Assembly: GCA_011526045.1 (NCBI GenBank) | Contig: WYBE01000069.1 | Span: forward strand, 92,175 to 156,174 | Direction: 5' to 3' | Source: Nevskiales bacterium | GTDB lineage: Bacteria; Pseudomonadota; Gammaproteobacteria; Steroidobacterales; GCA-2729495 | Length of the DNA stretch: 64,000 bases | Shown: positions 39,534-48,164 of the stretch, piece by piece | Position numbering within the stretch: the stretch's first letter is position 1 | Layout of the letters: each line of letters opens with the position of its first letter | The notes under the pieces: generated by a model | The model's input: only the letters and a program-made list of their open reading frames with translations | What the model was told of the DNA's origin: nothing | The model's database searches: none | Translations under genes and position numbers: made by a program

Positions 39534-40997
39534 TCAGCGGCCATTCCCGCTGACTCGCGCCAGCTCGAGCCGCGTCCGGAACACCCGCATTACCGCTTCA
39601 TAGAGCGCGTCACCGAGCACCTGGTCCTCCACGCTGCGCTCGACGCTCGGATTGTCGTTGACCTCCATCACGAGACACCGGCCGTCTACTTCCTTGATAT
39701 CGACGCCGTAGAAGCCGTCGCCGATGGCGTCGGCCGCGCGCATCCCGAGTTCCACTACGGCCGGCGGCGCCTCGTCGACCCGCAGCGTGTCCCAGCGCCC
39801 GCCGGTGAGCCTGCCGCCGGCCTGCTGCTTGTAGATCTGCCAGTGATTGCGGGCCATGTAATAGCGGCACACATACAGCGGTTTGCGATCCAGGACTCCG
39901 ACCCGCCAGTCGAACGGAGTGGGCAGGTATTCCTGCGCGATCACGAGATCGCTGCGCTCGAGCAACTGTCTCAGCGCAAGCCGCAAGGCGACCGGATCCT
40001 GAACTTTCACCACGCCCTGCGAAAAGCTGCTGTCGGGCTTCTTCAGCACGCAGGGCAAACCGAGCTCGGCCTCGACGCGATCGATGTTGTTACGGTGGAC
40101 GATCAGGGTCTTCGGCATCGGAATGCCCAGCCTGGTCATCAACTCGGCGAGATAGACCTTGTTCGCACAGCGCACGATCGAGTCGGGGTCGTCGATCACG
40201 ATCAACCCTTCGTTACGCGCACGGCTCGCAAACCGGTAGGTGTGGTGATTGACCTGGGTCGTTTCGCGGATGAACAGCGCGTCGAATTCGGCGAGGCGCC
40301 CGAAATCGTCCGGCCCGATCACCTCGACCTCGAAGCCGTGCGCCTCGGCCGCCCGCTCGAACCGGCGTATGGCCGGCGGGTCGGAAGGTGGCGAACGATC
40401 GGCCGCATTCACCAGAATGGCGAGCTCGTAGCGTACCGCCGGCGCCTTGGGCGCGGGCATGCGACGCGCGAAGTGCTGTTCGATGGCGCCGCGCAGGAAC
40501 TCACGCTGCTCGGCCGGAATATCGCCCACCGGAATCGGCCGCAGCCCCTGCAGCCGCCATTTCGGCCGGCGCAGGAAACTCGCTCGCAGCAGGGGCACCG
40601 GAAAGACGTTGAACAGCGCCTGGGCCAGGCGCTGGAAACGCGGTTCCGGGTGATGGCCGAAGTAGACGCTCAGGTCGAAACGCTCCTCGTTGCGCTCGTG
40701 CAGCGCCTTCTGCATGAGTTCCTCGAGCTCTTCGGTCGGGCGAATGAGCGCCGGAGACTTGATGTCCTGCATGGTCAGGACATCAGGAAGCGGGCGGTGC
40801 CCACGCGCCGCGGCCAGCAGGGACACGTAATAGCCGGTGGCCTGGTAAGCGTACGACTCGCAGAGATTGTAGACACGCGGCCGGCGCAGCCCGCTGAAAC
40901 GCCCATCGGTGAGATAGGAGCGCGCCGCCACGACTTCGGCCGACGGTATCTGCAGCGGCCAGTCCCGCGGCTCGTCGACGACGATCAGCGTCGCCAT
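39534..40997 (-). CDS. RimK-family ATP-grasp ligase with N-terminal RLAN domain
   Basis: 487 residues. The N-terminal half (about 1-190, LIVVDEPRDWPLQIPSAEVV ... YLTDGRF) is the RimK-like ATP-grasp N-terminal domain. The C-terminal half is an ATP-grasp domain with the nucleotide-binding KKPDSSFSQGVVKV, DWRVGVLDRKPLYVCRY, and the metal motif VMEVNDNPS. RimK enzymes add glutamate residues through peptide bonds. It starts with ATG and overlaps the upstream peptidase gene by 13 bases, so the two are tightly coupled. Confidence 0.86.
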   Translation of the reverse strand: MATLIVVDEPRDWPLQIPSAEVVAARSYLTDGRFSGLRRPRVYNLCESYAYQATGYYVSLLAAARGHRPLPDVLTMQDIKSPALIRPTEELEELMQKALHERNEERFDLSVYFGHHPEPRFQRLAQALFNVFPVPLLRASFLRRPKWRLQGLRPIPVGDIPAEQREFLRGAIEQHFARRMPAPKAPAVRYELAILVNAADRSPPSDPPAIRRFERAAEAHGFEVEVIGPDDFGRLAEFDALFIRETTQVNHHTYRFASRARNEGLIVIDDPDSIVRCANKVYLAELMTRLGIPMPKTLIVHRNNIDRVEAELGLPCVLKKPDSSFSQGVVKVQDPVALRLALRQLLERSDLVIAQEYLPTPFDWRVGVLDRKPLYVCRYYMARNHWQIYKQQAGGRLTGGRWDTLRVDEAPPAVVELGMRAADAIGDGFYGVDIKEVDGRCLVMEVNDNPSVERSVEDQVLGDALYEAVMRVFRTRLELARVSGNGR

Positions 40998-41710
40998 CGC
41001 AGTCGCCTCGGCACTTCGATCACCAGCAGGTTCGCGTCATAGGTAAGGCTGCCAAGCAGCACCGCACCGACGAGCCGGTGCAGGTCCACCGAGTAGTACC
41101 GCTGACCGCTCAACGGATTCCATTCATAAGGGTCGGCGACATCGACCAGCTTCGTCGCGCGGTCGTAGCCCGACAACACCACGAAGTGGCCGGCCGGCAC
41201 GCCGCGGATGTCATCCGGTGTGCTCGTGTCGGGGATCTCGCGGCGCGACTGGTAGAGATAGGTTGCCGAGAGTCCCGTCATGATGGGGATGCCCCGGCCG
41301 AGGAAGCGCCGGAACAGCGCCGGACGCAGTTCCTCGAAGCGCAGCCGGCCGCCGAGCTCCAGGAATCGCACGTAGCCGGCGGTGGCGGTGCGCAGCTTCG
41401 GATCCTCCTTCGCCTCCGCCTGCGCATGCAGGCGCGCGATCAGCTCGGGCACCGGCAGGTGCACCCAGGTGGGATCGAACATGTAGAGATTGTAGGTGTG
41501 CAGCGTCGCGCGGTAGCCGCGGCTCAGTGCGTGGTTGGCCAGGAACACATCGAGCGTGCCGCCACCCTCCGCGAGCATGTCGACGCCGCCGATCACTTCC
41601 CCGAGACTGATGTCGTCGCCGAAGTAGCGGTAGATGCCATGCAGGCAGGTCGGTCCGCAGGTAACCAGGTCCGGCTGAGCGGCGATCTGGAAGTGCAGCC
41701 GCTTGTACAT
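40985..41710 (-). CDS. C39-like papain-fold cysteine peptidase
   Basis: 241 residues from ATG 41710, preceded by GGGAG at 5 bases. The N-terminal motif Q12...C18 in QPDLVTCGPTCLHGIYRYFG, the His in PAGHFVVLSGYD and the Asp in VDVADPYEW form a complete papain-like site. There is no signal peptide or ABC exporter, so it is not a bacteriocin-processing C39 domain. It is the first gene of the operon with RLAN-RimK and GCS2-type ligases and would plausibly cleave an amide bond made by them. Confidence 0.83.
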   Translation of the reverse strand: MYKRLHFQIAAQPDLVTCGPTCLHGIYRYFGDDISLGEVIGGVDMLAEGGGTLDVFLANHALSRGYRATLHTYNLYMFDPTWVHLPVPELIARLHAQAEAKEDPKLRTATAGYVRFLELGGRLRFEELRPALFRRFLGRGIPIMTGLSATYLYQSRREIPDTSTPDDIRGVPAGHFVVLSGYDRATKLVDVADPYEWNPLSGQRYYSVDLHRLVGAVLLGSLTYDANLLVIEVPRRLRWRR

Positions 41711-41875
41711 CGAGGCTCCCGGAGCCCGCGCCGGGCGGGGCTGTGGCGGCACAGCCTAGTGGAATCTGCAGCCGTTGCAAGCCAGCGAGTGTCGTGGGTG
41801 GCGGAAAGCCGCAGATGTCGCTCGCCGGCGGTGCGGGGTAACATGCGCGGGCTTTCGAGTGCAGGCGCAATAATC

Positions 41876-43072
41876 ATGACCGGAAACCCCTGGACGATTC
41901 TCAACTACGCATTCCGCCCGTTTTTTCTCCTCGGGGCCCTGTTCAGCATCGTGGCCCTCATGCTCTGGATCGTATCGCTCCACGGCGGGACGTGGGCACA
42001 GGCCTCACCGGATCCCGTCCTGTGGCACGCCCACGAAATGCTGTTTGGTTTCGGGCTGGCCATCGTCGCCGGGTTTCTGATGACCGCGGTCGCGACCTGG
42101 ACCAACCGGCCAGCGCTGTCCGGGCCGATGCTCGGGGCGCTCGTGATGACCTGGCTCGCCGGCCGCCTGGCGATGGCGCCCGGCGTACCACTGCCCGCCG
42201 CGGCCGTTGCAGTGGCCGACATGCTGTTCCCGGTGCTCTTCGCAGCTCTTGCCGCCCGGGAAATCCTCGGGGGCGCCAGCCGCAGGAACTTCGGGATCGC
42301 CGTGGCGATGGCGCTGTTCGCCTCTCTCAACCTGCTCTTTCATCTTGGGCGCGCTGCGATCTGGCCCGGGGCCGACGCAGTCGGCATCACCCTGAGCGCG
42401 TACCTGCTGCTGCTGCTCATCACCCTGATCGGCGGTCGCATCATCCCCAGCTTTACGGCCAACTGGCTGCGCAGCAACGGAGGAAAGGACCTGCCGGTGG
42501 GGCGTCCCTGGATCGAGCGCACGCTGCTCGCGGTCATGGCTGCGGCGGGCATCGCCGATACGCTGGCCGTGAACGGTGTCGGCGTTCCGCCGGTCGCCGT
42601 GGCCGGGCTGGCGCTCGGCACCAGCGTCCTGCACGCCTCCCGCCTGGCTGGCTGGCGGGGCATGGCGGCCCGAGCAGAACCACTCGTCGGCGTACTGCAC
42701 GTTGCCTATGCGTGGCTGCCCATCGGTTTCCTGCTGCTCGCCCTGACCTACCTCGGCCTGCCGATGCCCCGATCTGCCGCGCTCCATGCCCTGACCATGG
42801 GCTGCGTCGGTGTCATGGTGCTCGCCGTCACGACCCGCGTGTCGCTCGGCCACACGGGCCGTGCGCTGACGGCCGCGCCTCTGACGGTGGCGGCCTACGT
42901 AGCACTCAACGCCGCTGTGCTGGTGCGCATCCTCAGCCCGGTTGGCGCTTATCTGTCGCTGATCGATGTGGCGGCAACGGGCTGGATCGCCGCCTATGGA
43001 TTATTCCTGTGGGTGTACTGGCCGATCCTGACCGGACCGCGCGCGGACGGCAAACCGGAACGACGGCGGTAA
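41876..43072 (+). CDS. NnrS family membrane protein
   Basis: A 398-residue integral membrane protein with about 12 helices. The family start NPWTILNYAFRPFFLLGALF, the HAHEMLFGFGLAIVAGFLMTAV heme-type His motif and GGRIIPSFTANWL are clear. NnrS proteins contain heme and copper and protect against nitrosative stress; they often belong to NO-responsive regulons. I see no NorR- or FNR/NNR-type site upstream. ATG 41876 is the family start (41843 possible). It is divergent from the peptidase operon. Confidence 0.92.
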   Translation: MTGNPWTILNYAFRPFFLLGALFSIVALMLWIVSLHGGTWAQASPDPVLWHAHEMLFGFGLAIVAGFLMTAVATWTNRPALSGPMLGALVMTWLAGRLAMAPGVPLPAAAVAVADMLFPVLFAALAAREILGGASRRNFGIAVAMALFASLNLLFHLGRAAIWPGADAVGITLSAYLLLLLITLIGGRIIPSFTANWLRSNGGKDLPVGRPWIERTLLAVMAAAGIADTLAVNGVGVPPVAVAGLALGTSVLHASRLAGWRGMAARAEPLVGVLHVAYAWLPIGFLLLALTYLGLPMPRSAALHALTMGCVGVMVLAVTTRVSLGHTGRALTAAPLTVAAYVALNAAVLVRILSPVGAYLSLIDVAATGWIAAYGLFLWVYWPILTGPRADGKPERRR

Positions 43073-43139
43073 TCCGGCCGCCGCGTCGCCACCCGCATCG
43101 CGCCGATGCGTGGCCCGCTGCGGACATCGCCGGCGACGT

Positions 43140-44081
43140 TCAAGCTCCGCCAGGACACTCCGCGACGCCCGCCAGGCTGCGAAAAGGCTTGGCGAAACCG
43201 GTATCGATCTGGCCGACGATGCGGCTCTCCGCGAGATCGACCCTGGACATCACGCCCGTGAAAATATTGGTGACGAGACAGTAACGCGGGTCACGGCATG
43301 TCCGGATCATGGCGTAGCCATATTCGTCGAGGGGAATCGTGCGCAGGGACCGGCCCGCGTCGTCCAGCAAGTCGATGAAGCTTCCGCGCAGCAGCAGCAG
43401 GGTACCGTCGGCGAGATACGCCACCCCGGTCGTCCATTTGCGCGCCAGCTCTGCACCGGGCTCGTAGGTCACGAGGTCGGGCATCTGGCGGCCAGCCTGA
43501 ACGTCGAAGCGCATGACGCGGTTGCTGAGGTCGGTGATGTAGGTGATGAACTGCCCGGATGGGTGCATGGCGGAGTGCGTCACGCCATGAAAGCCGGTCA
43601 GCGAGGCCGCCGTCTCGTTGTCGTACTCGGTGACCACGCCGAGATCCGGCCGGCGCTTCTGGATGCGTCCGTAGCCGACCACCTCGGTGCCTTCGAGCAG
43701 GCGCATCTGCCCGCCCTGGTAGGGTTTGCTGCCCTTCAGGTACTCACAGAGATATATGCTCCCGTCCTTGCCGAACACGACGCTTCCCCAGCCGCGCTGA
43801 CCGAAGTCATGGTTGGGCATCTGCCTGCCGTCGCGCCCGACGCGCACCACGACGCGCTCGAACGGGTCGAAGGCCCACAGCACACCGTCGGGAGCAAAGC
43901 TCAGGTTGATCACGAGGTGCGATGTGCCCTCGGTGTACAACGTGCCCTTCGGAACGAGGTCGCGATCAAACTGCAGGATGCGCCCTTCGCCGGCATGATC
44001 GTCGGTCGGGTGATTGAGATAGGTGCAGCCGAGAAAGATGTCCCCGGCCGCGAACGGCTTCATGGTCGAAACCTTGGTCAT
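43140..44081 (-). CDS. Beta-propeller (SMP-30/NHL-like) protein
   Basis: 313 residues from ATG 44081, which has AGGGAG 7 bases upstream. Repeated blade-like segments (SFAPDGVLWAFDPFER; VFGKDGSIYLCEY; AMHPSGQFITYITDLSNRVMRFD; AYLADGTLLLLRGSFIDLLDD) suggest a six-bladed propeller like SMP-30, gluconolactonase or vWF-type sensors. No signal peptide is visible. The ligand or enzyme activity is unknown. Confidence 0.72.
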   Translation of the reverse strand: MTKVSTMKPFAAGDIFLGCTYLNHPTDDHAGEGRILQFDRDLVPKGTLYTEGTSHLVINLSFAPDGVLWAFDPFERVVVRVGRDGRQMPNHDFGQRGWGSVVFGKDGSIYLCEYLKGSKPYQGGQMRLLEGTEVVGYGRIQKRRPDLGVVTEYDNETAASLTGFHGVTHSAMHPSGQFITYITDLSNRVMRFDVQAGRQMPDLVTYEPGAELARKWTTGVAYLADGTLLLLRGSFIDLLDDAGRSLRTIPLDEYGYAMIRTCRDPRYCLVTNIFTGVMSRVDLAESRIVGQIDTGFAKPFRSLAGVAECPGGA

Positions 44082-44341
44082 CAGCACTCCCTGGCGGCCC
44101 GTGCGGCTCGCCCGATCATCAGCACCCCGGGAGAAATCGCCTATCACGGCATTCCGACATTGCCGGCGCGCTCGCCCCAGGGCCAACGCGGCACCGCTTG
44201 CCGCTTGTCATAATCCCCTGCATCTGCGGCGACGGCCCGAACCGCAGCGCGCTTCGTGACGCATTACACATAATACACAGCGCCGGCTCACTACGATAAC
44301 AGTCCTCTTGTCATAAGGAGACCGGTCCGCCGTTCGCCTCG

Positions 44342-46738
44342 ATGCGGAGTCTGCGGCTGAAAATTCTCGTACTCGCCGGATTGCTGGTGATCCTGACCCA
44401 GCTCGGCACCATCAGCGCCGTCCTGTACTCCGCCAACCGGGAAGTACAGCAGACCGCGCGGAGCAGTCTGCTCAAGTCGGGGGAGGTCCTCGACCGCGTG
44501 CTGCGGCTACGCGCCGACCAGCTGCGCAGCTCAATGCTCGTGCTCGCTTCCGATCCCGTGTTCGTCGCAGGGCTGATGGGGCGCGATACCGGCGCGGTGA
44601 CCGCCGCCCTGGCGCGATCCGTGGAGCGCATCCAGACCGACCTCGCGGTAGTCCTCGATGAGCATGGCCGGGTCCTGGCGGGTCATACACAAACCGGCGC
44701 ACAGGCGCCGTTGCCGGCGGCCATGCCGGCGATCGTCCACCAGCCCGCCGCCGCTCCGGCAGCCGGCCGCAGCACGGTTCGCATTGGCCAGCGCACGTTC
44801 GAAATTGCGACCATCCCGCTCAGGCTGGCGGGCAAGCCACAGCGCGAGTGGTTGTCGATGGGCATCGCGCTCGATGAGCGACGCGTGCGTCGCATCGAAC
44901 AACTCACCGACCTGCAGATCGCCATCGTGGCCACCGGCGATTCAGGTCCCGGGATCGTGGCCAGCTCGTTCGCCCGGAGTGAAGCCGATGTGATCGCACG
45001 CGCCTTGCAGTCACGGGCGACCGACCCGGACGGCGTGCGGCAATTGACCATCGGCAGCGCGCGGTTTCTTGCCATGCAACGCCCGCTGGTGCCGGGAGAC
45101 GACGCGGTGAGCGTGCTGTTGTTGCAATCCCTCGACAAGGCGCTCGCACCCTATCGGATCCAGCGGCTGTCGGTGATCGGACTCGGCCTGCTGGCGCTGG
45201 GCGTCGGTCTCGCCGGCGCTGCACTGGTTGCGCGCGCCATAACACGCCCGGTCAGGCAGCTGGCCATCGCGGCTCTGCGTATCCGCAACGGCGACTACAG
45301 TGAGGCCGTGAAGCTCACGGCCGACGACGACCTCGGCATGCTGGCGACCGCGTTCAATACCATGCAGAACGGTATTGCCGAGCGCGAGAATCGCATCAGC
45401 TACCAGGCGCAGTTCGATACGCTCACCGGGCTGCCTAACCGCCTGCTGGCCCTCGAACGCCTCGAGCAGGCGCTATCAGGGGCGACAGACCCGGACGCGA
45501 CAGTCAGCCTGCTGGTGGTGGACCTCGGCAGTTTCGGCAATATCGCTTCGGCGCTCGGTCACGAGATTGCCGACGCCCTCCTCGCCCAGGCGGCCGAGCG
45601 GCTGCGCGCCAGTGTCGATGCCCGCCACACGGTGGCACGCATCGAGGGCGACGAGTTCGCGGTCATCCTCGACGGCATAGGATCGGAAGGCGCGCGGGAA
45701 CTCGCCGAGGACCTGCTGCGACTGTTCGGGCCTGGGCTCTCCGTTCGCGACGTCAATATCAGCCTCAATGTCGTCATCGGCATGGCGTGCTGGCCGCAAC
45801 ATGCGCGCGATCCGCTGCAGCTGCTGTTGCGTGCGACCGTGGCCAAGGACGATGCGCGAAGTACGCATCAGAGCATTCACGTGTACCAGGACGGGCGCGA
45901 GGAACGCCGCGTGCGCCAGCTTGCGATTCTCGGTGACCTGCGCCGCGCAGCGCGCTACGACGAACTGCGACTGTACCTGCAACCGAAGGTCTCGCTGGCG
46001 GACGGCCGCGTCTGTGGTGCCGAAGCGCTGGTGCGCTGGGACCATCCGGCGTACGGCTGGCTGTCCCCGGGAGAGTTCATCGGCATCGCGGAGCAGTTCG
46101 GCAACATTTCGCTCATCACGCGCTGGGCACTGAGCGCTGCCGTCCGGGAGTGCCGCCTGTGGGTCGAGGACGGACTGGACCTCTCGGTCGCGGTGAACCT
46201 CTCCAGCCGCGATCTGCTGGATCAGGAGCTGCCGCTGTTCATCCTCGCCCTGCTCCGCGATCACGACCTCGCGGCGCGGCACCTGACACTGGAGATCACC
46301 GAAGAAGCGCTGGTCCGCGACTTCTCCCGTGCGACGCTCGTGCTGCAATGCCTGCGCGACCTCGGGGTGCGGATCGCGATTGATGATTTCGGCACCGGCT
46401 ACTCATCGCTGTCCCAGCTGAAGAACCTGCCGGTCGATGAACTGAAGATTGACCGCTCGTTTGTCATGGGCCTGCCACGTGATCGCGCCGATTCGGCGAT
46501 CGTGCGGGCCACCGTCGATCTGGCGCACGATCTTGGTCTGCAGGTCGTGGCCGAGGGCATCGAATCCCCGGCGGCATTGCGCTGGCTGGCCGAGCATGGC
46601 TGCGAGTGCGCGCAAGGCTTCCTCATCAGCCGGCCGATGCCCGCCGAGGCCTTCGGGGAATGGGTGACCCGGTACCACGCCGCCGGCACCGCCGCCGTCG
46701 AGGCGCAATCCCTGGCTGCGTTCATCCAGGCCGTCTGA
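44342..46738 (+). CDS. c-di-GMP phosphodiesterase with sensor, HAMP, degenerate GGDEF and EAL domains
   Basis: 798 residues. A transmembrane helix at 7-29, periplasmic sensor region (about 30-275), second helix (about 280-300), HAMP, GGDEF-type domain (starting FDTLTGLPNRLL) and EAL domain. The GGDEF motif reads EGDEF and the usual F-K-N region is altered (VVDLGSFGNIASALG), so cyclase activity is doubtful. The EAL domain is complete (AEALVRW, EITEEAL, DDFGTGYSSLSQLKNLP, IDRSFV, VAEGIES). It most likely hydrolyses c-di-GMP in response to a periplasmic signal. Confidence 0.9.
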   Translation: MRSLRLKILVLAGLLVILTQLGTISAVLYSANREVQQTARSSLLKSGEVLDRVLRLRADQLRSSMLVLASDPVFVAGLMGRDTGAVTAALARSVERIQTDLAVVLDEHGRVLAGHTQTGAQAPLPAAMPAIVHQPAAAPAAGRSTVRIGQRTFEIATIPLRLAGKPQREWLSMGIALDERRVRRIEQLTDLQIAIVATGDSGPGIVASSFARSEADVIARALQSRATDPDGVRQLTIGSARFLAMQRPLVPGDDAVSVLLLQSLDKALAPYRIQRLSVIGLGLLALGVGLAGAALVARAITRPVRQLAIAALRIRNGDYSEAVKLTADDDLGMLATAFNTMQNGIAERENRISYQAQFDTLTGLPNRLLALERLEQALSGATDPDATVSLLVVDLGSFGNIASALGHEIADALLAQAAERLRASVDARHTVARIEGDEFAVILDGIGSEGARELAEDLLRLFGPGLSVRDVNISLNVVIGMACWPQHARDPLQLLLRATVAKDDARSTHQSIHVYQDGREERRVRQLAILGDLRRAARYDELRLYLQPKVSLADGRVCGAEALVRWDHPAYGWLSPGEFIGIAEQFGNISLITRWALSAAVRECRLWVEDGLDLSVAVNLSSRDLLDQELPLFILALLRDHDLAARHLTLEITEEALVRDFSRATLVLQCLRDLGVRIAIDDFGTGYSSLSQLKNLPVDELKIDRSFVMGLPRDRADSAIVRATVDLAHDLGLQVVAEGIESPAALRWLAEHGCECAQGFLISRPMPAEAFGEWVTRYHAAGTAAVEAQSLAAFIQAV

Positions 46739-46794
46739 ATCTCACCGCGCATACGACCCGTATCCGTCGCCGCGGGCGGGCACACAGCCCGCGC

Positions 46795-47358
46795 TCAGGC
46801 CTGGGCGGGCAACTTCAGGCTCTTCGGCACAGCCGCGAACACGCGCTGGTGCAGGGCCTGCTCGTTGCGGGTCTCTTCGTCCGTGATGCCGGCCATGTAG
46901 GCCCAGTCGTCGAGCGAGAACAGCTTCTGCGCCAGCTCGGTCGTGGCTCCATGGTGGCCCATGTTGGCGGTGATGAAGCCGGTGTAGTCGCGACTCACCT
47001 TCTCGAAGCGTTCCAGGGCAGCCGCGCCTTCCTGCTTGAGCGCATTGCGCGCCGCCAGGAACTGGTTGAGATGATGCTGGTTACCGCCGAGTCGCTCGTC
47101 GAGCTCCGCGATCGCTTTCTTCGCACTCGCGTCGGCCGTGCCGAGCTTGCTCCGGATCATCTCGCCCATCCGCACGTCCTGGATGTGCAGGCGGTGCATG
47201 GCGGCCTCCATGTAGTCGGCTGCCGCGATGTAGAACGGCACGAATCCGGCATCGCCGCCGGCGCCCTGCGCGAGCGCGGTGGAGAGCGCCTCACGGACGG
47301 ACTTCAACCGCCGACGCTCGTTGGCGACACGCTCGCGAAGAGGTACTTGCTGGGTCAT
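46795..47358 (-). CDS. Uncharacterised all-helical protein
   Basis: 187 residues, predicted almost wholly alpha-helical. His and Glu residues recur on helices (YMEAAMHRLHIQDVRMGEMI; GGNQHHLNQFLAA; ITANMGHHGATTEL), which could form a hemerythrin- or ferritin-like metal site, but no family motif is firm. ATG 47358 has GGAGG 11 bases upstream. It sits alone, convergent with the GGDEF/EAL gene. Confidence 0.6.
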   Translation of the reverse strand: MTQQVPLRERVANERRRLKSVREALSTALAQGAGGDAGFVPFYIAAADYMEAAMHRLHIQDVRMGEMIRSKLGTADASAKKAIAELDERLGGNQHHLNQFLAARNALKQEGAAALERFEKVSRDYTGFITANMGHHGATTELAQKLFSLDDWAYMAGITDEETRNEQALHQRVFAAVPKSLKLPAQA

Positions 47359-47716
47359 GGAACTCGGAGCCTCCGGACGTCGGTGAGGGTTGTTGTGCGG
47401 TTACGGCCGGCGCCATTATAAGCGCGGACCGGGCGCACTGCTGAAGCCAGCGGAGCAGGATGCGGAGCGCAGCGGAACCCGAGCGAGCGAAGGACATGGA
47501 TGTCCGGCACGAGCGCCCCGGCGCAGGCCGTTCCGATCACGGCTCCGCGCTCCGGCCATTCGCCAGTGAACCGTCGACCGCGCCGGCGCGGGCACTGGAG
47601 GGAGATGAGCCGTCGCCAGGCCGCGCCGCATCGCGGCGTTTTGCCTCACCACTGCCTCCGTGCTGCATTCCGCACACCCGTATACTCGGACCGCACAGCC
47701 GCACGAGGAGCTTCTC
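47359..47716. other. Intergenic region with a palindromic repeat and promoter
   Basis: 358 bp between divergent genes. At 47492-47505 GGACA-tgga-TGTCC is a perfect 5-bp hairpin in a GAGCG-flanked, repeat-like context (about 47447-47515) that shares CGGAGCGCAG and GAAGCCAGCGG with the 8.9-kb element. TATACT at 47681-47686 is a likely -10 for the DUF423 gene. No protein gene is supported. Confidence 0.5.
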
Positions 47717-48115
47717 ATGCCATTGTTGTCGCGGTGTCTCTTCCTGATTGCCGGCGTCAGCCTGATGATCGCTGCCGCATTGAGCGCCTATGGTTTCCAT
47801 GGTCTTCCGGGGAAGGTCCCCGATGCCAGGCTCGCCTCGTGGGCCTGGGCGACGCAGTTTCAGTTCTTCCACTCGTTCGGCCTGATCATCGTCGGCCTGT
47901 TGTTACAGCATGCGCCCGGGTCACTGTTGCTGCGGGCCGCTGCCGCGCTGTTTCTCGCCGGCCTGGTGCTGTTCTCCGGCAGCATCTACGCCGAGGTGCT
48001 GGGAGCGCCACAAACCATCGGCGGTGTCGCTCCTCTCGGCGGCAGCTCCTTCATGCTCGGCTGGCTGCTGCTCGGCATTGCGGGCTTTCGCACGGGTGCT
48101 GGCGGTCGGGCCTGA
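47717..48115 (+). CDS. DUF423 (YgdD-like) small membrane protein
   Basis: 132 residues with four transmembrane helices. FLIAGVSLMIAAALSAYGFHGLPG, QFQFFHSFGLIIVGLL, FSGSIYAEVLGAPQ and APLGGSSFMLGWLLLGIAG are the family signatures. The function is unknown. ATG 47717 is preceded by GAGGAG at about 7 bases; the longer frame from 47660 runs through the promoter. Confidence 0.9.
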   Translation: MPLLSRCLFLIAGVSLMIAAALSAYGFHGLPGKVPDARLASWAWATQFQFFHSFGLIIVGLLLQHAPGSLLLRAAAALFLAGLVLFSGSIYAEVLGAPQTIGGVAPLGGSSFMLGWLLLGIAGFRTGAGGRA

Positions 48116-48164
48116 TTCGCCTGGCTGATGCCGCACCGGCGGCCACCGGCGCACGCCGGGACGG

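Noticed and set aside
39216..41042. A 608-codon open frame antisense to the ligase operon
   Set aside because: It is a shadow of the GCS2-type and RimK-type genes, whose catalytic motifs are intact on the minus strand.
41078..41875. N-terminal extension of the NnrS frame
   Set aside because: It overlaps the peptidase gene on the other strand and lacks similarity. NnrS homology begins at ATG 41876.
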